DNA of 64,000 bases from the NCBI GenBank assembly GCA_951799425.1, contig OX637391.1, positions 11,294,551 to 11,358,550 on the forward strand, written 5' to 3'. Both the position numbers and the translations under genes were made by a program. Below are positions 31,776 to 43,308 of the stretch, piece by piece. Position 1 is the first letter of the stretch. Each line of letters opens with the position of its first letter. The notes under the pieces were generated by a model. It had not been told where the DNA came from. It saw nothing but the letters and a program-made list of their open reading frames with translations, and did not search any database. Source of the DNA: Ilex aquifolium. Taxonomy: Eukaryota > Streptophyta > Magnoliopsida > Aquifoliales > Aquifoliaceae.

Positions 31776-34511
31776 TCAAGCTGGACTATATATATCATGT
31801 AATCCAAGCTTGGAACAAATCGCTGTAAGACGTGTACGACTCAATGCTTTGGTAAACATATCTGCAAGCTGATCGTCAGATTTCACAAATGGAGTTGTAA
31901 TCTCCCCAGCTCCTATCTTGTCCCGAATAAAGTGACAATCAACCTCAATATGTTTGGTTCTCTCGTGAAACACCGGATTGGCAGCGATATGAATAGCTGC
32001 CTGGTTGTCACAGAACAACTGTAAAGGAAGTTGAACTGGAAACCCAATTTCCTGAAGGAAGTGTAGTAACCAAGTCAACTCACTCGTCGTATGTGCCATT
32101 GCCCTATACTCAGCTTCAGCACTGGATCTCGCTATCACAGATTGTTTCTTACTTTTCCATGAGACAACGTTACCTCCTAAGAAAGTACAATAACCAGTGG
32201 TTGATCTCCGATTAGAAGGAGAGCCAGCCCAATCAGCATTTGAGAAGCCTTCCACTCTAAAATGTCCATTAGCTCGATATAACAATCCAAGTCCAGGAGC
32301 TCGTTTGAGATATCGCAGAATACGAGTAACTGCCTCCCAATGTGGTACTCTAGGACACCCCATGAACTGACTTACTATACTGACTGCATAAGAAATATCC
32401 GGTCGAGTAATAGTGAGATAATTGAGCTTCCCAACCAATCTGCGATACCGACCCGGATTCTCAAACAGTGCACCATCATCCATCAATAGTTTCTGATTCG
32501 GATCCATAGGAACATCAATAGGCTTGCCACCCAGCAAACCTGCTTCCTCTAACATGTCAAGCACATATTTCCTCTGGGATAAACAAATACCTTGTTTAGA
32601 TCGAGCCACTTCAATACCCAAGAAATACCTGAGTTTTTCCAAATCCTTAGTATGAAATCGATCCTGCAAAAATACTTTTAACTTGGCAATCCCCTCAGAA
32701 TCATTTCCAGTAATCACAATATCATCTACATAGACTACCAATAGCACATATCCAGCATCTGTCTGTCTATGAAACACAGAATAATCTGTCTGACATCGAA
32801 GAAGACCAAACTCTAAAACTGCATCGGAAAACTTACCAAACCATGCCCTCGGTGACTGCTTCAAACCATACAAAGATTTCTTTAACCGACATACACTCTT
32901 ACAATACTCCCCCTGAGCAGTAAACCCAGGTGGCTGCTCCATGTATACCTCTTCAAGCAAGTCACCATGTAAGAAGGCATTCTTGACGTCTAACTGAAAC
33001 AAGGGCCAATCAAGATTAGCAGCCAAAGAAATCAAGATACGAACAGAGGAAATTTTAGCAACCGGAGAGAAAGTCTCCTCATAATCAACACCATACGTCT
33101 GAGTAAAGCCCTTTGCAACAAGCCGAGCTTTGAGACGCTCCACAGAACCATCCGGATGAAACTTAACAGTATACACCCAACGACAACCAACAGTTTGTTT
33201 ACCAGGAGGTAAAGGAATGAGATCCCAAGTTCCATTATGGTGTAAGACATCCATCTCATCCTCCATAGCTTTCCTCCAACCCGGATCAGATAATGCATCC
33301 TGTAAACGCTTAGGAATAGATATAGTAGATAATTGAGAGGTAAAACAAGAGAACACATGAGACAAGGCATCATATGAAACAAAATGAGCAATGAGATGAT
33401 TAGTAACACACGAACGAGTACCTTTTCGAAGAGCAATAGGTAGAGAGTCTAAATTACTTGATGGATCAGGATCAGCAGACGGCAAGGAAGACGGTACGGG
33501 CACCTCAGTCGATGGGCGAGGACGGCGAGAGTAGACACGGAGAGGTAAAGTAGATGGCAACACAGTGGGCAGCGGAATATCTGAAGTACATGGTGGTACA
33601 GGAGATGACCCAAAGTCCAGATCCAAAGGTTGAGAAGGTGCTGAAAAATATGGAACAGATTCCTCAAACGTGACATCGGCACTAGTAAAGTATCGTCGCA
33701 GAGAAGGACTGTAGCAACGATACCCCTTCTGTGTGCGGGAATAACCAAGAAATACACATTTGGTAGCTCGAGGGTCAAGTTTATCAAACCCAGGACCCAA
33801 ATTGTGAACATAACAGACACATCCAAAAACCTTAGGTGGTAAGGAAAATAAGGGTTTACTAGGAAAAAGGACAGAATATGGACTTTGCCCATTTAACACA
33901 GAGGATGGTATACGGTTAATAAGATGACAAGCAGTAAGAACAACATCACTCCAAAAATATCGGGGAATATTCATCTGGAATAACAGGGCACGGGTGACTT
34001 CCAACAAATGACGGTTTTTGCGTTCAGCAACACCGTTCTGTGGAGATGTGTAAGCACAAGAAGTCTGATGAATAATGCCAGCTTTACTCAGATAAGCTGA
34101 AAAATGATCAGATTCATATTCTCGAGCATTATCAGAACGTAAAATACGGATACGACAACCATACTGAGTTTTTATTTCCTTACGGAATGTCTCAAATATA
34201 GAGAATAATTCAGACCGAGCTTTCATCAGAAACAACCAAGTCACACGAGAATAGTCATCCACAAATGAAACAAAATAAGGATATTTATTAGATGAAATAT
34301 TCTTTATTGGACCCCATACATCAGAATGTACCAATTCAAATGGACTAGACACACGATTATGGACTCTAGACTGAAATGACACACGGTGATGCTTACTAAG
34401 TTGACAAGCTTCACAAGACAAAGACGACACACAACGAAGACCAGGAACTTGACGCTTCAGATTCTGGAGAGAGGGATGTCCAAGACGACAATGCCACTGA
34501 AAGGGGGACAA
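31776..34511 (-). CDS. Copia 1 pol: integrase, reverse transcriptase, RNase H
   Basis: A 911-residue frame. Residues 1-40 are the GAG-pre-integrase zinc region (WHCRLGHPSLQNL). About 50-220 are the integrase core ([53 protein letters not shown]), holding the D-D-E catalytic set. About 400-650 are copia reverse transcriptase ([32 protein letters not shown]-like [12 protein letters not shown], and [11 protein letters not shown] with the YVDD active site). About 780-900 are RNase H (NADWAGSPSNRRSTTGYC, SSAEAEYRAMA, HIEVDCHFIRDKI). All are in the usual copia order. Fossil element part. Confidence 0.85.
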   Translation of the reverse strand: MSPFQWHCRLGHPSLQNLKRQVPGLRCVSSLSCEACQLSKHHRVSFQSRVHNRVSSPFELVHSDVWGPIKNISSNKYPYFVSFVDDYSRVTWLFLMKARSELFSIFETFRKEIKTQYGCRIRILRSDNAREYESDHFSAYLSKAGIIHQTSCAYTSPQNGVAERKNRHLLEVTRALLFQMNIPRYFWSDVVLTACHLINRIPSSVLNGQSPYSVLFPSKPLFSLPPKVFGCVCYVHNLGPGFDKLDPRATKCVFLGYSRTQKGYRCYSPSLRRYFTSADVTFEESVPYFSAPSQPLDLDFGSSPVPPCTSDIPLPTVLPSTLPLRVYSRRPRPSTEVPVPSSLPSADPDPSSNLDSLPIALRKGTRSCVTNHLIAHFVSYDALSHVFSCFTSQLSTISIPKRLQDALSDPGWRKAMEDEMDVLHHNGTWDLIPLPPGKQTVGCRWVYTVKFHPDGSVERLKARLVAKGFTQTYGVDYEETFSPVAKISSVRILISLAANLDWPLFQLDVKNAFLHGDLLEEVYMEQPPGFTAQGEYCKSVCRLKKSLYGLKQSPRAWFGKFSDAVLEFGLLRCQTDYSVFHRQTDAGYVLLVVYVDDIVITGNDSEGIAKLKVFLQDRFHTKDLEKLRYFLGIEVARSKQGICLSQRKYVLDMLEEAGLLGGKPIDVPMDPNQKLLMDDGALFENPGRYRRLVGKLNYLTITRPDISYAVSIVSQFMGCPRVPHWEAVTRILRYLKRAPGLGLLYRANGHFRVEGFSNADWAGSPSNRRSTTGYCTFLGGNVVSWKSKKQSVIARSSAEAEYRAMAHTTSELTWLLHFLQEIGFPVQLPLQLFCDNQAAIHIAANPVFHERTKHIEVDCHFIRDKIGAGEITTPFVKSDDQLADMFTKALSRTRLTAICSKLGLHDIYSPA

Positions 34512-34607
34512 TGAGGTCTTTAGAGCCCGAGTAGGTGAGTCAAAATCAAAGTAATATAAGCCACCAGCTTCATGCCCCGTACCAATCTTCCTCTTCGTCT
34601 TGAGATC

Positions 34608-35978
34608 CTAAAAGACACAATAGGAAGGATAAAAGGTTACAGAACAATTGAGAGAACGAGTAATCTTGCTAATGGACAGTAAACTAAAAGGAAATTGAGG
34701 GACAAATAAGACAGAAGATAGGGACATATCAGTACTCAAGTGAGTAGTCCCCAAACCTGAAACTTTAGAACAAGTACCATTAGCAAGAGTAATACTACGT
34801 GTGGAAGTAGCAGACTGATAAGTAGAAAAAACATCAGACGCACCAGTCATGTGATCAGAAGCGCCAGAGTCTATGATCCAGGGACTGCGAGTGGAGGACA
34901 ATAAACAAGTGGAAGCAATACCTGACTGGGCAAAAGTAGCAGTGGAGGGAGATGGAACAGCCTGTTGATGGGATAAAAACTGGGCATACTCCTCTCGACC
35001 CAGTGTAATAGTAACCGACCCAGTATCTGGTGGAGTTGACCGAGCTATAGAAGCAACAACCGAGGTGTCATCCTGATAGGAAGCCTGATTAGCAGCACCA
35101 GAAGGTTTTCCATGTAAATCCCAACAAAAATCAACAGTGTGCCCTCCACGGCCACAATGAGTACAGGAACGAGGTCCACTACGGCCCCCACGACCACTCG
35201 TACGACCTCCTGTACGACCTCCTCGACTACCACGACCACCACGACCACCACGACCACCTCGATGACCATCACTGTGGCTACTAGGAACAACAAGAGCTGA
35301 GCGATCAGTGGGGGTACCATGATGGTTGCCTGAAGCAGACAACGTAGCACGCTGTACACGAGAGAACACCTTAAGTAGTGAGGGAAGACTAGAACCACCC
35401 AAAACCTGAGAACGAATAGCCTCATATTCGGGTTTCAACCCTACTAGAAACCTAACAACACTCATGTCCTCATGTTGCTTCTTCCAAACTGCTGCATCAG
35501 TAGTAAACGGATGATAGGTCTTCATCTCCTCACAGACTCCCCGAATCTGAGAGTAATAATCCTCAACACGTAGAGTACTTTGTTCCAGCCGGAAGTACTC
35601 CTGGCACACCTCATAAGCTCGGGTAAAATTACCCGTACCAGAATACATAGTAGCCAAGTGATCCCATACCTCCTTGGCAGTGTCAAGATAGAGCAAAGTA
35701 GAACTAATACTAGGCTCAATACTATTCAATAGTAAAGAAATGATTTGCGCGTCCTCTTGTTCCCACTGATCATACCCAGGAGTATCTTCCTTGGGTTTTG
35801 GGTCCACCAGATACTTCTTAAATCCTTTGCCTCGAAGAAAGACTTGAGCGGATCGAGACCATAAAGTATAATTGGTCCCATTGAGTTTAACCGAGGTCAG
35901 AGGACCATTGATAATAGTCGGAGTAGAAGTAGGTGGCAAAAATGGAGTAGGGGACCCGATATCCTGCTTGGGGTCCAT
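34608..35978 (-). CDS. Copia 1 gag and protease region
   Basis: A 456-residue frame. It starts MDPKQDIGSPTPFLPPTSTP and has the copia Gag core (KLNGTNYTLWSRSAQVFLRG, YEVCQEYFRLEQSTLRVEDY). An Arg-Gly-rich stretch (about 235-270) is followed by one CCHC knuckle, CTHCGRGGHTVDFC, for RNA binding. The aspartic protease motif SPWIIDSGASDHMTG lies at about 365. It sits upstream of pol in element orientation. Confidence 0.85.
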   Translation of the reverse strand: MDPKQDIGSPTPFLPPTSTPTIINGPLTSVKLNGTNYTLWSRSAQVFLRGKGFKKYLVDPKPKEDTPGYDQWEQEDAQIISLLLNSIEPSISSTLLYLDTAKEVWDHLATMYSGTGNFTRAYEVCQEYFRLEQSTLRVEDYYSQIRGVCEEMKTYHPFTTDAAVWKKQHEDMSVVRFLVGLKPEYEAIRSQVLGGSSLPSLLKVFSRVQRATLSASGNHHGTPTDRSALVVPSSHSDGHRGGRGGRGGRGSRGGRTGGRTSGRGGRSGPRSCTHCGRGGHTVDFCWDLHGKPSGAANQASYQDDTSVVASIARSTPPDTGSVTITLGREEYAQFLSHQQAVPSPSTATFAQSGIASTCLLSSTRSPWIIDSGASDHMTGASDVFSTYQSATSTRSITLANGTCSKVSGLGTTHLSTDMSLSSVLFVPQFPFSLLSISKITRSLNCSVTFYPSYCVF

Positions 35979-37013
35979 TATAGTTCAACAAATAGCAACC
36001 AAGAAGCTGCTGGACCGCTGAACCGGAGGAAAGGGAGTTGTTGGACCGCTGAACCGGACTTCTGAAGCTGTTGGAAGGCTGAACCGGCCTAGAGAACCGC
36101 TGAACCGGACCGGTTTAGCCCAAAGGACCACTGAACCGGAGTGAAAAACCGGACTGGACCACTGAACCGGACCTGCAGAGCCCTCTGGACCGCTGAACCG
36201 GAGTGAAAAACCAGAATGGACCACTGAACCGGACCTGCAGAGCCCTCTGGACCGCTGAACCGGGCTTGAAACCCTAGCTGGACCGCTGAACCGGACCGGC
36301 TGGGCTCTCTGAACTGCTGAACCGGGCTGAACCGGTTTAAAGATGAACCAGAATCAAACCCGGATTGATCCGGTCTAATCTGGACCGTGGGCTGGACCGG
36401 GACTTAGGCTGGACCAGGTCTTGGGCTGGACTTAATTTAAAACCGTGATCCAAACCCGATCTGATCCAGATCCGACTCCACGGGTTTGGATCCTTTCTTC
36501 TTTGTCGAGCTAGGGTTATAGGAGAACCTATCTCCGACGGCGCCACAACCAACAGGAACCACCACACCACCACACCACCACAACAGCCACACAACACCAC
36601 CACACGACGACGTCACACGATCCCAGCAGCCACACCACCACACGACGACGGCGCTACTCGACGATGAACAGGAACCACCACACCACCACAACAGCCACAC
36701 AACACTACCACACGACGGCGTCACACGATCCCAGCAGCCACACCACCACACGACGACGGCGCTACTCGACGATGAACAGAGACCACCCACGACCACGAAC
36801 GATCGCGCCACCACACCCAACAGGAGCCACCACAGCAACGGGACCACCACAACAATAGTACCACCACAACACCACCACAATAGCAGTACCACAACACCAC
36901 CACGAACGACAGAGTCACCACACCACAGAAACCACCACTATAACGATGGCTTCAACAACAGTAGCACACCGCCACAACAGTTAACAAAGTTAATATATTT
37001 AGGATGGTAACCT
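35979..37013. repeat. Copia 1 leader with two simple-sequence blocks
   Basis: 35990-36350 is built of repeats of GGACCGCTGAACCGG and GAGTGAAAAACC-like phrases, with a 53-bp unit visible at 36120-36260. 36540-36960 is an ACCACC/CACAAC-rich block with imperfect repeats, including two near-identical stretches at about 36625 and 36740. Long leaders of this kind are known in copia elements. The tryptophan-, valine- and glycine-rich frames on the minus strand here are by-products. Confidence 0.75.
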
Positions 37014-37025
37014 GCTCTGATACCA
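37014..37025 (-). other. Primer-binding site of copia 1
   Basis: GCTCTGATACCA on the plus strand is TGGTATCAGAGC in element sense, complementary to the 3' end of initiator tRNA-Met, and directly abuts the 5' LTR. Confidence 0.9.
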
Positions 37026-37156
37026 TGTTAAGTGTAGAAGATTAACATAATATTAGAGAGAAACAGAGAGAGGTTAAAACTTAACCTAGCTCTCATACAT
37101 CACTAGTATTTATAGTTAACTCACAGTAATAAGAATTACACATACACCCTCTTACT
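37026..37156 (-). repeat. 5' LTR of copia 1
   Basis: Identical to 31600-31730 over its whole length. Confidence 0.85.
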
Positions 37157-37518
37157 TGGTCCATACTTGTTTCATAATGTTTTCTATTTTTATGTGTTGT
37201 GTACCGTCACTAAGCCCGTAGTTAGCTCATCTCCCCTATAGATGTTCCTTTTAGATGTCCGACATAGAGAAGGATCCACTATGTTTTAGCTTGGAAGAGA
37301 GAAAGTCAGAGAATGAGGAAAAAGTGTAAAGATTATTATCTGTATCATATACGAGGGTTTCCAAAACGTTGGTTGTATATGAGCATTTTGCAAGGTACAA
37401 ATTCTCTAAAATGTAGTTTTTTTTCTTTATAGTTATTATTTACAACTATTGTATGTTTTGGATAAGGATGGAAAAATTTTATTCATGCCCTAGCTTGAAA
37501 AGGTGGGGTTGATCCTTC
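37157..37518. other. Spacer between the two copia elements
   Basis: About 360 bases of AT-rich DNA that belong to the pre-insertion locus. Nothing coding seen. Confidence 0.5.
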
Positions 37519-37523
37519 CGGCA

Positions 37524-37738
37524 TGTCAATTTTGGACTCGAATCCCTTTCAATAGGGTTTTGCTTTCATTATATAGATGAGGGATTTACATTCACGCCGG
37601 AAATCCAGCGGTATCTTCTATACAGGTAAGTATCCCTATAATTATGTACAATCTAATTATATGCTATCTATAATCAAATCAAATCAAATAATAACAGAAA
37701 TCATCCAAAACATATTCCTAAATTATCATCTCATAACA
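37524..37738 (-). repeat. 3' LTR of copia 2
   Basis: Starts TGTCAATTTTGGACTCG and ends ATCTCATAACA on the plus strand, preceded by CGGCA. Confidence 0.92.
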
Positions 37739-37745
37739 TCCCCCC

Positions 37746-38525
37746 TCAAATTGATGCTGGAAGATCAAAAAGCATCAATTTGTCGATCAAGAACTGATGC
37801 CGATGTCGAGAAAGAGCTTTGGTGAAAATGTCTGCAGTTTGATGCTCGGTGGAGATGTGAGGAAGAGTAATCACATGTTTGTCAAAGGCTTCTCTTATTG
37901 AATGATAATCGACTTCGATATGTTTCGTACGCTCATGAAAAACAGGATTAGCAACGATCTGAATAGCACTGGTATTATCAGCATGAAGAGGAGTGGAATG
38001 AAGCTGAGGAAAGCCAAGTTCTCCTAATAACCCACGAAACCACGTGATCTCAGAGCAAGCGGAAGACATAGCACGATACTCGGACTCAGTAGAGGACTTG
38101 GAAACTCTGTCTTGCTTCTTACTCTTCCAAGAAATGAGTGCATTGCCTAAGAACATGCACCATCCAGTAACAGAACGACGAGTATTTGCACATCCAGCCC
38201 AGTCAGCATCACTATATCCCTCCAACTGTAAGGAAGATTCCTTAGGAAAGAACAACCCACGTGAAGAGGTGCCCTTCAGATATCGGATAATGCGGCGGAC
38301 ATCAGTTAGATGAAGATGTCGGGGGGCCTGCATAAACTGACTGACTTGCTGCACAGCAAAAGAAATGTCAGGACGAGTAATCGTCAAGTAGTTCAAACTC
38401 CCAACAAGTTGCCGACACAAAGATGGATCTGAAAGAAGCTCGCCTTCCTCCCGACAAAGCTTGAGATTTACTTCCAACGGAGTAAGAACAGAGTTACCCG
38501 ATTGGAGACCAGCCAATGAAATCAC
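37746..38525 (-). CDS. Copia 2 RNase H region
   Basis: A 259-residue frame carrying the end of reverse transcriptase (QLVGSLNYLTITRPDISFAV) and RNase H (GYSDADWAGCANTRRSVTGW, SSTESEYRAMSSACSE, ADNTSAIQIVANPVFHERTK, HIEVDYHSIREAFDKHVI). Fossil part, downstream of the main frame in element orientation. Confidence 0.8.
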   Translation of the reverse strand: MISLAGLQSGNSVLTPLEVNLKLCREEGELLSDPSLCRQLVGSLNYLTITRPDISFAVQQVSQFMQAPRHLHLTDVRRIIRYLKGTSSRGLFFPKESSLQLEGYSDADWAGCANTRRSVTGWCMFLGNALISWKSKKQDRVSKSSTESEYRAMSSACSEITWFRGLLGELGFPQLHSTPLHADNTSAIQIVANPVFHERTKHIEVDYHSIREAFDKHVITLPHISTEHQTADIFTKALSRHRHQFLIDKLMLFDLPASI

Positions 38526-38659
38526 TTACTGTGTGTATTTGTGCTGATGTAACAGTGTACCAGACGAAGTAATCTGAACCTCAAGGCCAAGAAAGTACTG
38601 CAAAGAACCAAGATCTTTCATGTGAAAAGAGGCCTTGAGATGCTGTTGTAACTGCTGAA

Positions 38660-41600
38660 TTAATTCAGTATCAGAGCCAGTAATAACAATGTCATCAACA
38701 TATACCAAGAGTAACACAATTCCTGCAGAAGTCTTGCGAAGAAAGAGAGAGGAATCAAACTGACTCTGAGCAAACTGAAAGGCAGTAAGGTAGAGCGAAA
38801 TTTATCAAACCATGCGCGTGGAGCCTGTTTCAATCCGTACAAGGATCGGCGTAGCAGACAAACCTCTGAGGAAGATGTGTCAAACATGCCGGGAGGTGGA
38901 GACATATAGATTTCTTCCTTTAGATCCCCATGTAAAAAGGCATTCTTCACATCCATTTGTCGGAGAGACCATCCCTGCGAAGCAGCAAGTGCTAAAATAG
39001 TGCGAACAGTAGTCATCTTGGCAACGGGGGCAAATGTTTCGTCATAATCAATACCATACTCTTGGCGATTCCCAAGAGCCACAAGGCGAGCCTTGTATCT
39101 ATCGAGTGAGCCATCAGATCGAAACTTAACTGAGTACACCCATTTACAGCCAATCGGTTTGACACCAGAAGGACAAGCCACAATATCCCAAGTGTGATTG
39201 TCTTGAAGAGCCTGAATCTCTTCTTGCATGGCCTGCTGCCAACATGCTTGGGAGACTGCCTGGGCATAAGAGTGAGGAACAGAAACAGTATCGAAAGTTG
39301 CAGTAAACGAGGTATGAGGAAAACCATACCTATCAGGTGGATGTGCAACTCGGGTGGATCGTCGAGGCATAGGAACCACAGAATCAGATGGCGAATCAGT
39401 GTCTCGAAGAGGCGTTGGTGGAAGACGACGATGATACACCAGACCTGGTTTAAACCGTTCAATAGAAGGAGACATATCATCAAAAGCTGGAAGAAGAGCT
39501 ATAGAAGGATCAGAAATAACCTGAGTCTGAAAGAAATATTGATTTTCAAAGAAAATCACATTTCGAGAGATCCTGATTTTGTTTGCATGAGCATCATAAC
39601 AGACAAATCCTTTCTGAGTAGGACTATAGCCCATAAATGCACATGTAACAGACTGGGCGGCAAGCTTGTGACGATCAATGGAAGGCAAATGAACAAAACA
39701 AACACACCCAAAAGTATGAAGAGAGTGATACTCAGGAGTTATGCCAAACAGTCGAAAATAAGGAGAATCATAATTTAGAGTAACAATAGGCAAACGATTA
39801 ATCAGATACACCGAAGTAGATAAGGCTTCTACCCAAAAACGAGAAGGCACAGAGGAATCAATCAATAGAGTACGAGCAACATCTAAGAGATGACGATTCT
39901 TACGCTCAGCGACTCCATTTTGTTGAGGGGTGTACGGACAAGAACGCTGGTGAATAATTCCCTTTTGTTGGAGATAATTCTGAAAAGAATGAGACATGTA
40001 CTCCCCCCCTGAGTCGGAGCGTAAGGTTTTGATACAAGTACCAAACTGTGTCTCAACAAGGGCAACAAATTTTTGAAAGACAGAAAACATATCAGCTTTA
40101 GAGCGGAGAAAATATATCCAGGTGAATCGACTATAATCATCGATAAATGTCACAAAATAACGATATTGACCATGAGAAATAACCGGACTCACACCCCAAA
40201 CATCAGTATGCATAATCTCAAAACATGTAGAAGCACGACTACCATGCGCAGGAAAAGGTAAAGTTTTACTTTTACCAAGACGACAAGTAGCACAATCAAA
40301 AGAGACATGAGAAGAGAAAAACAAATCTTTATTGCCCAATAAACCATGTTTCAAAAGATGAGTTAAGACAACAGAATTAGGATGACCTAATTTCTTATGC
40401 CAAACTTCACTATTATTGGCCGTAGCCGTACAAGAAAGGGAAATAACATTAGGAATGGAAAACTGTAAAGGAAACAGACGTCCCACTTTAGGCCCCTTCG
40501 CGATCACCGTCCCCGACACCTGATCCTGCACAAGACAACCACCACGAGAAAAGTGAACATCACAGTTATTATCCACCAATTGTCCGACAGAAATCAAATT
40601 GGTAGATAATCCAAGAGAGACAAAAATATTACGAAAAGAACCCAGATGGCCAACAACAGTGATGGGAAGAGTACTGCCATCGGCAATTTGAATATTTTGC
40701 ATACCCCCATACTTACGAACACCATGAAGACTCGTCACAGTACCAGTCATATGATTAGAAGCACTCGAATCAACAATCCAAGAAGAAAGTGAGTGTGTAT
40801 GCTTACCTTGCAGACCTAAAGCAGTAAAAGCAGACACAATCATCTGTTGAACCATTGCTGGTGTAAGAACAGATGGATCAGGGGTTACTGTGGAAGGTGC
40901 AACAGAAGAAGATGACTGAACAGCAGCCTGAAACGCTTGGGATTGACGATTCTGAGGTCGCACCCGACAATCTTTGATGAAATGGCCCTCTTTCTTGCAG
41001 TAGTTACAAACTTTCTTAGGACAATTTCTAGCTATGTGACCGAACTCCTTGCAATTGAAACACTGCAACTTGTGCTTCCCTCTTCCTTGTGCTGCATAGG
41101 CTACATTCACAGGCCCAGAAACTATCTGCTCAGAAGTCATGCCCATCTGAGTGGATAATCGTTGTTCTTCACGCAATAACTCACCCAAACAAATATCCAA
41201 AGAAAGAACCGGATTATGGTTCAATAAACTGGCTCGAACAGACTCAAATTTGGATCGAAGCTTCATCAAAAATTGGTCACGTTGACTCTCAGCATGAACC
41301 ATTTGAATGCCCACTAGTGCCTCCTTGGGAACCTTAGCATGAACAATAGCAGAATACTCGCTCCAGAGGTTAATAAAAACAGAATAAAACTGTTCAATTG
41401 GCAAATTACCTTGAGTAGAAGAGCTAAGTTCTAACTCCAACTGGAATTTCCGAGCACTGTGATCTTGGTGATAAATACGATGGAGATAATTCCACATAGC
41501 CTGAGCCGTAGTAAAACAATGAAGATTGGTCACAAGATGGGGCTCAAGCGTCCCCAATAGCCAAGAGATTACCTTTGCATCCTTAACCTCCCATTGTGCA

Positions 41601-41755
41601 AGTTCTTTTTCATCCGTAGGTACTTGAACAGAATCATCAATATGGTTGAATAATTCTTTTCCTTTTAAAAACATTTTAAACTGAAATTCCCATGTAGAGA
41701 AATTCTTTCCAGTAAAACGAATAATAGAATGCTCAACCGACATGAGGAAAGTCAC
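38660..41755 (-). CDS. Copia 2 gag-protease-integrase-reverse transcriptase
   Basis: A 1,031-residue frame that begins with a copia Gag core ([20 protein letters not shown], about 13-210). It has two CCHC knuckles, [14 protein letters not shown] and [14 protein letters not shown] (about 230-265), a protease region near 320, and the pre-integrase zinc region ([20 protein letters not shown]). The integrase core follows ([57 protein letters not shown]), then reverse transcriptase ([52 protein letters not shown]). Two knuckles distinguish it from copia 1, which has one. Fossil part. Confidence 0.85.
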   Translation of the reverse strand: MTFLMSVEHSIIRFTGKNFSTWEFQFKMFLKGKELFNHIDDSVQVPTDEKELAQWEVKDAKVISWLLGTLEPHLVTNLHCFTTAQAMWNYLHRIYHQDHSARKFQLELELSSSTQGNLPIEQFYSVFINLWSEYSAIVHAKVPKEALVGIQMVHAESQRDQFLMKLRSKFESVRASLLNHNPVLSLDICLGELLREEQRLSTQMGMTSEQIVSGPVNVAYAAQGRGKHKLQCFNCKEFGHIARNCPKKVCNYCKKEGHFIKDCRVRPQNRQSQAFQAAVQSSSSVAPSTVTPDPSVLTPAMVQQMIVSAFTALGLQGKHTHSLSSWIVDSSASNHMTGTVTSLHGVRKYGGMQNIQIADGSTLPITVVGHLGSFRNIFVSLGLSTNLISVGQLVDNNCDVHFSRGGCLVQDQVSGTVIAKGPKVGRLFPLQFSIPNVISLSCTATANNSEVWHKKLGHPNSVVLTHLLKHGLLGNKDLFFSSHVSFDCATCRLGKSKTLPFPAHGSRASTCFEIMHTDVWGVSPVISHGQYRYFVTFIDDYSRFTWIYFLRSKADMFSVFQKFVALVETQFGTCIKTLRSDSGGEYMSHSFQNYLQQKGIIHQRSCPYTPQQNGVAERKNRHLLDVARTLLIDSSVPSRFWVEALSTSVYLINRLPIVTLNYDSPYFRLFGITPEYHSLHTFGCVCFVHLPSIDRHKLAAQSVTCAFMGYSPTQKGFVCYDAHANKIRISRNVIFFENQYFFQTQVISDPSIALLPAFDDMSPSIERFKPGLVYHRRLPPTPLRDTDSPSDSVVPMPRRSTRVAHPPDRYGFPHTSFTATFDTVSVPHSYAQAVSQACWQQAMQEEIQALQDNHTWDIVACPSGVKPIGCKWVYSVKFRSDGSLDRYKARLVALGNRQEYGIDYDETFAPVAKMTTVRTILALAASQGWSLRQMDVKNAFLHGDLKEEIYMSPPPGMFDTSSSEVCLLRRSLYGLKQAPRAWFDKFRSTLLPFSLLRVSLIPLSFFARLLQELCYSWYMLMTLLLLALILN

Positions 41756-42434
41756 TTAAAAATTAATAGAGGTCCAATTACTGCCCAAGAATTATAATAG
41801 AAGTCCAATTATTGCCCAAATGTTAATTCAGGCCCACAAGAAATAAGGCCCAAGAAGGCAAAAACTGAGCAGCACAAATTATCGGTAAAGAGAGATACCG
41901 AAATCACACGAAGCCGAAGACCCACGCAGCACCGATGTCAATAGAAGTCGTCGGACCACCTTGCAGCCACCACAGAACTCGCCGGCAACCACAGAGAGAG
42001 ACAACAAGCCCACAGCAACTGAGCCACCACAAACAACCACCAAGAAGAATCGAGCACCACAGAACAGAGGATTAGGCACCACAGAAGCAGTCAACGCAAC
42101 CACAGAAGGCACCGAACTCCACAGAAGGCACTGAACTCCACGCAACCACCACAGAAGCAGTCGAACCCTCCACAGATGAGGTCGACTTCCACAAAATAGC
42201 AACACAGAAGCAGTCGACGCAGCCACAGAAGGCACCGAACTCCACGCAACCACCACAGAAGCAGTCGAACCCCCCACAGATGAGGTCGACTTCCACAAAA
42301 CAGCAAACCCTCAAAGTGGGTCACCACCGAAACAACAGCCACACCAAGTGCAAGATGGAACTTGCCGAAACAGAGAAAAAAATTCTTCCCGTCGCACACG
42401 AAGGATTAAAATCACTGAGATGTATATCAGAATA
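41756..42434. repeat. Copia 2 leader with CCACAGAAG-type repeats
   Basis: Leader between LTR and gag. At 42090-42300 a unit around CACCGAACTCCACGCAACC, ACCACAGAAGCAGTCGA and GATGAGGTCGACTTCCACAA occurs twice, roughly 120 bp apart. Confidence 0.7.
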
Positions 42435-42449
42435 GGGGCTCTGATACCA

Positions 42450-42664
42450 TGTCAATTTTGGACTCGAATCCCTTTCAATAGGGTTTTGCTTTCATTATAT
42501 AGATGAGGGATGTACATTCACGCCGGAAATCCAGCGGTATCTTCTATACAGGTAAGTATCCCTATAATTATGTACAATCTAATTATATGCTATCTATAAT
42601 CAAATCAAATCAAATAATAACAGAAATCATCCAAAACATATTCCTAAATTATCATCTCATAACA
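42450..42664 (-). repeat. 5' LTR of copia 2
   Basis: Differs from 37524-37738 at one base and is followed by CGGCA. The primer-binding site abuts it at 42449. Confidence 0.92.
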
Positions 42665-43308
42665 CGGCATGGCGTGTGATAAAATTGTATATGATGATTA
42701 GTGTCTGTGTGTGTGCGTTTTAATGTGTTATTGTGTTTGCATTTGTGTTTGTTTAATAGTGTGTTTTGGTAAATTAGTATCTATGTTTATGGTGTATTAT
42801 TGTTTGCACGTATATGTATTTTGGTGAATTAATGTGTGTTTGTGTTTGTGTTTGTGTTTGTGTTTGTGTTTAGGTGTATTAATGTGTTTATTTTGTGGTT
42901 TAATAGTGTATATTAACAGAGTGTGTGAGAGGGTGTATTAGTGTGTTGGTGTCTGTTTTTTTAATATATTGTGTGTTTTTTTGTGTATTAGTGTTTGTTA
43001 AAACAGTGTGTCAGTGTGTATGTATTTTGGTATATTAATGTGTATTTTTTTCGTGTATTAGATTGTGTGTTAATAGTGTGATTATGTGTGTTTGTTTTAG
43101 TATAGTGTGCACACGTGTGCGTGTATTTGTGTACTAATTTGTTTTTTTGTACATGTTTTTGGTGTGTTAGTGTGCGTGTTAATACAATGTGTGCTTTGGT
43201 GTATTTGTGTGTTTATTTGTGTTTTTGTGTATTCGTTTGTGTGTTTTTACGTGTACTATTATTTGTGTTTTTGTGTACTACCATTGTGTATATATGTTTT
43301 TGTGTATT

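Larger units (their letters stand above)
31600..37156 (-). mobile_element. Ty1-copia retrotransposon 1, young fossil
   Basis: Minus-strand element with the order LTR, primer site, long leader, gag-protease, integrase-reverse transcriptase-RNase H, polypurine tract, LTR. The LTR copies (31600-31768 and 37026-37156) are identical over the 131 bp that they share. The primer site GGTATCAGAGC in minus sense (37014-37025) is complementary to initiator tRNA-Met, as in most plant copia elements. The polypurine tract lies at 31769-31785 (complement of CTCCCCCTCAAG). No target duplication is visible at the right side. Coding capacity is nearly complete. It is broken, with about two breaks. Identical LTRs point to a very recent insertion. 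Confidence 0.9.
37524..42664 (-). mobile_element. Ty1-copia retrotransposon 2, young fossil
   Basis: Two 215-bp LTRs (37524-37738 and 42450-42664) differ at one base and are flanked by the 5-bp duplication CGGCA (37519-37523, 42665-42669). The primer site TGGTATCAGAGCCCC in minus sense (42435-42449) matches initiator tRNA-Met. The polypurine complement is TCCCCCCTCAAATTG at 37739. Gag, protease, integrase, reverse transcriptase and RNase H are all recognisable on the minus strand. It is a different copia family from its neighbour, since Gag, LTR length and leader all differ. It is broken, with about two breaks, and very young. Confidence 0.92.

Noticed and set aside
36337-36921. Frames of 88, 151 and 66 codons rich in Trp, Val and Gly
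   Set aside because: They translate the CCACC repeat of the copia leader.
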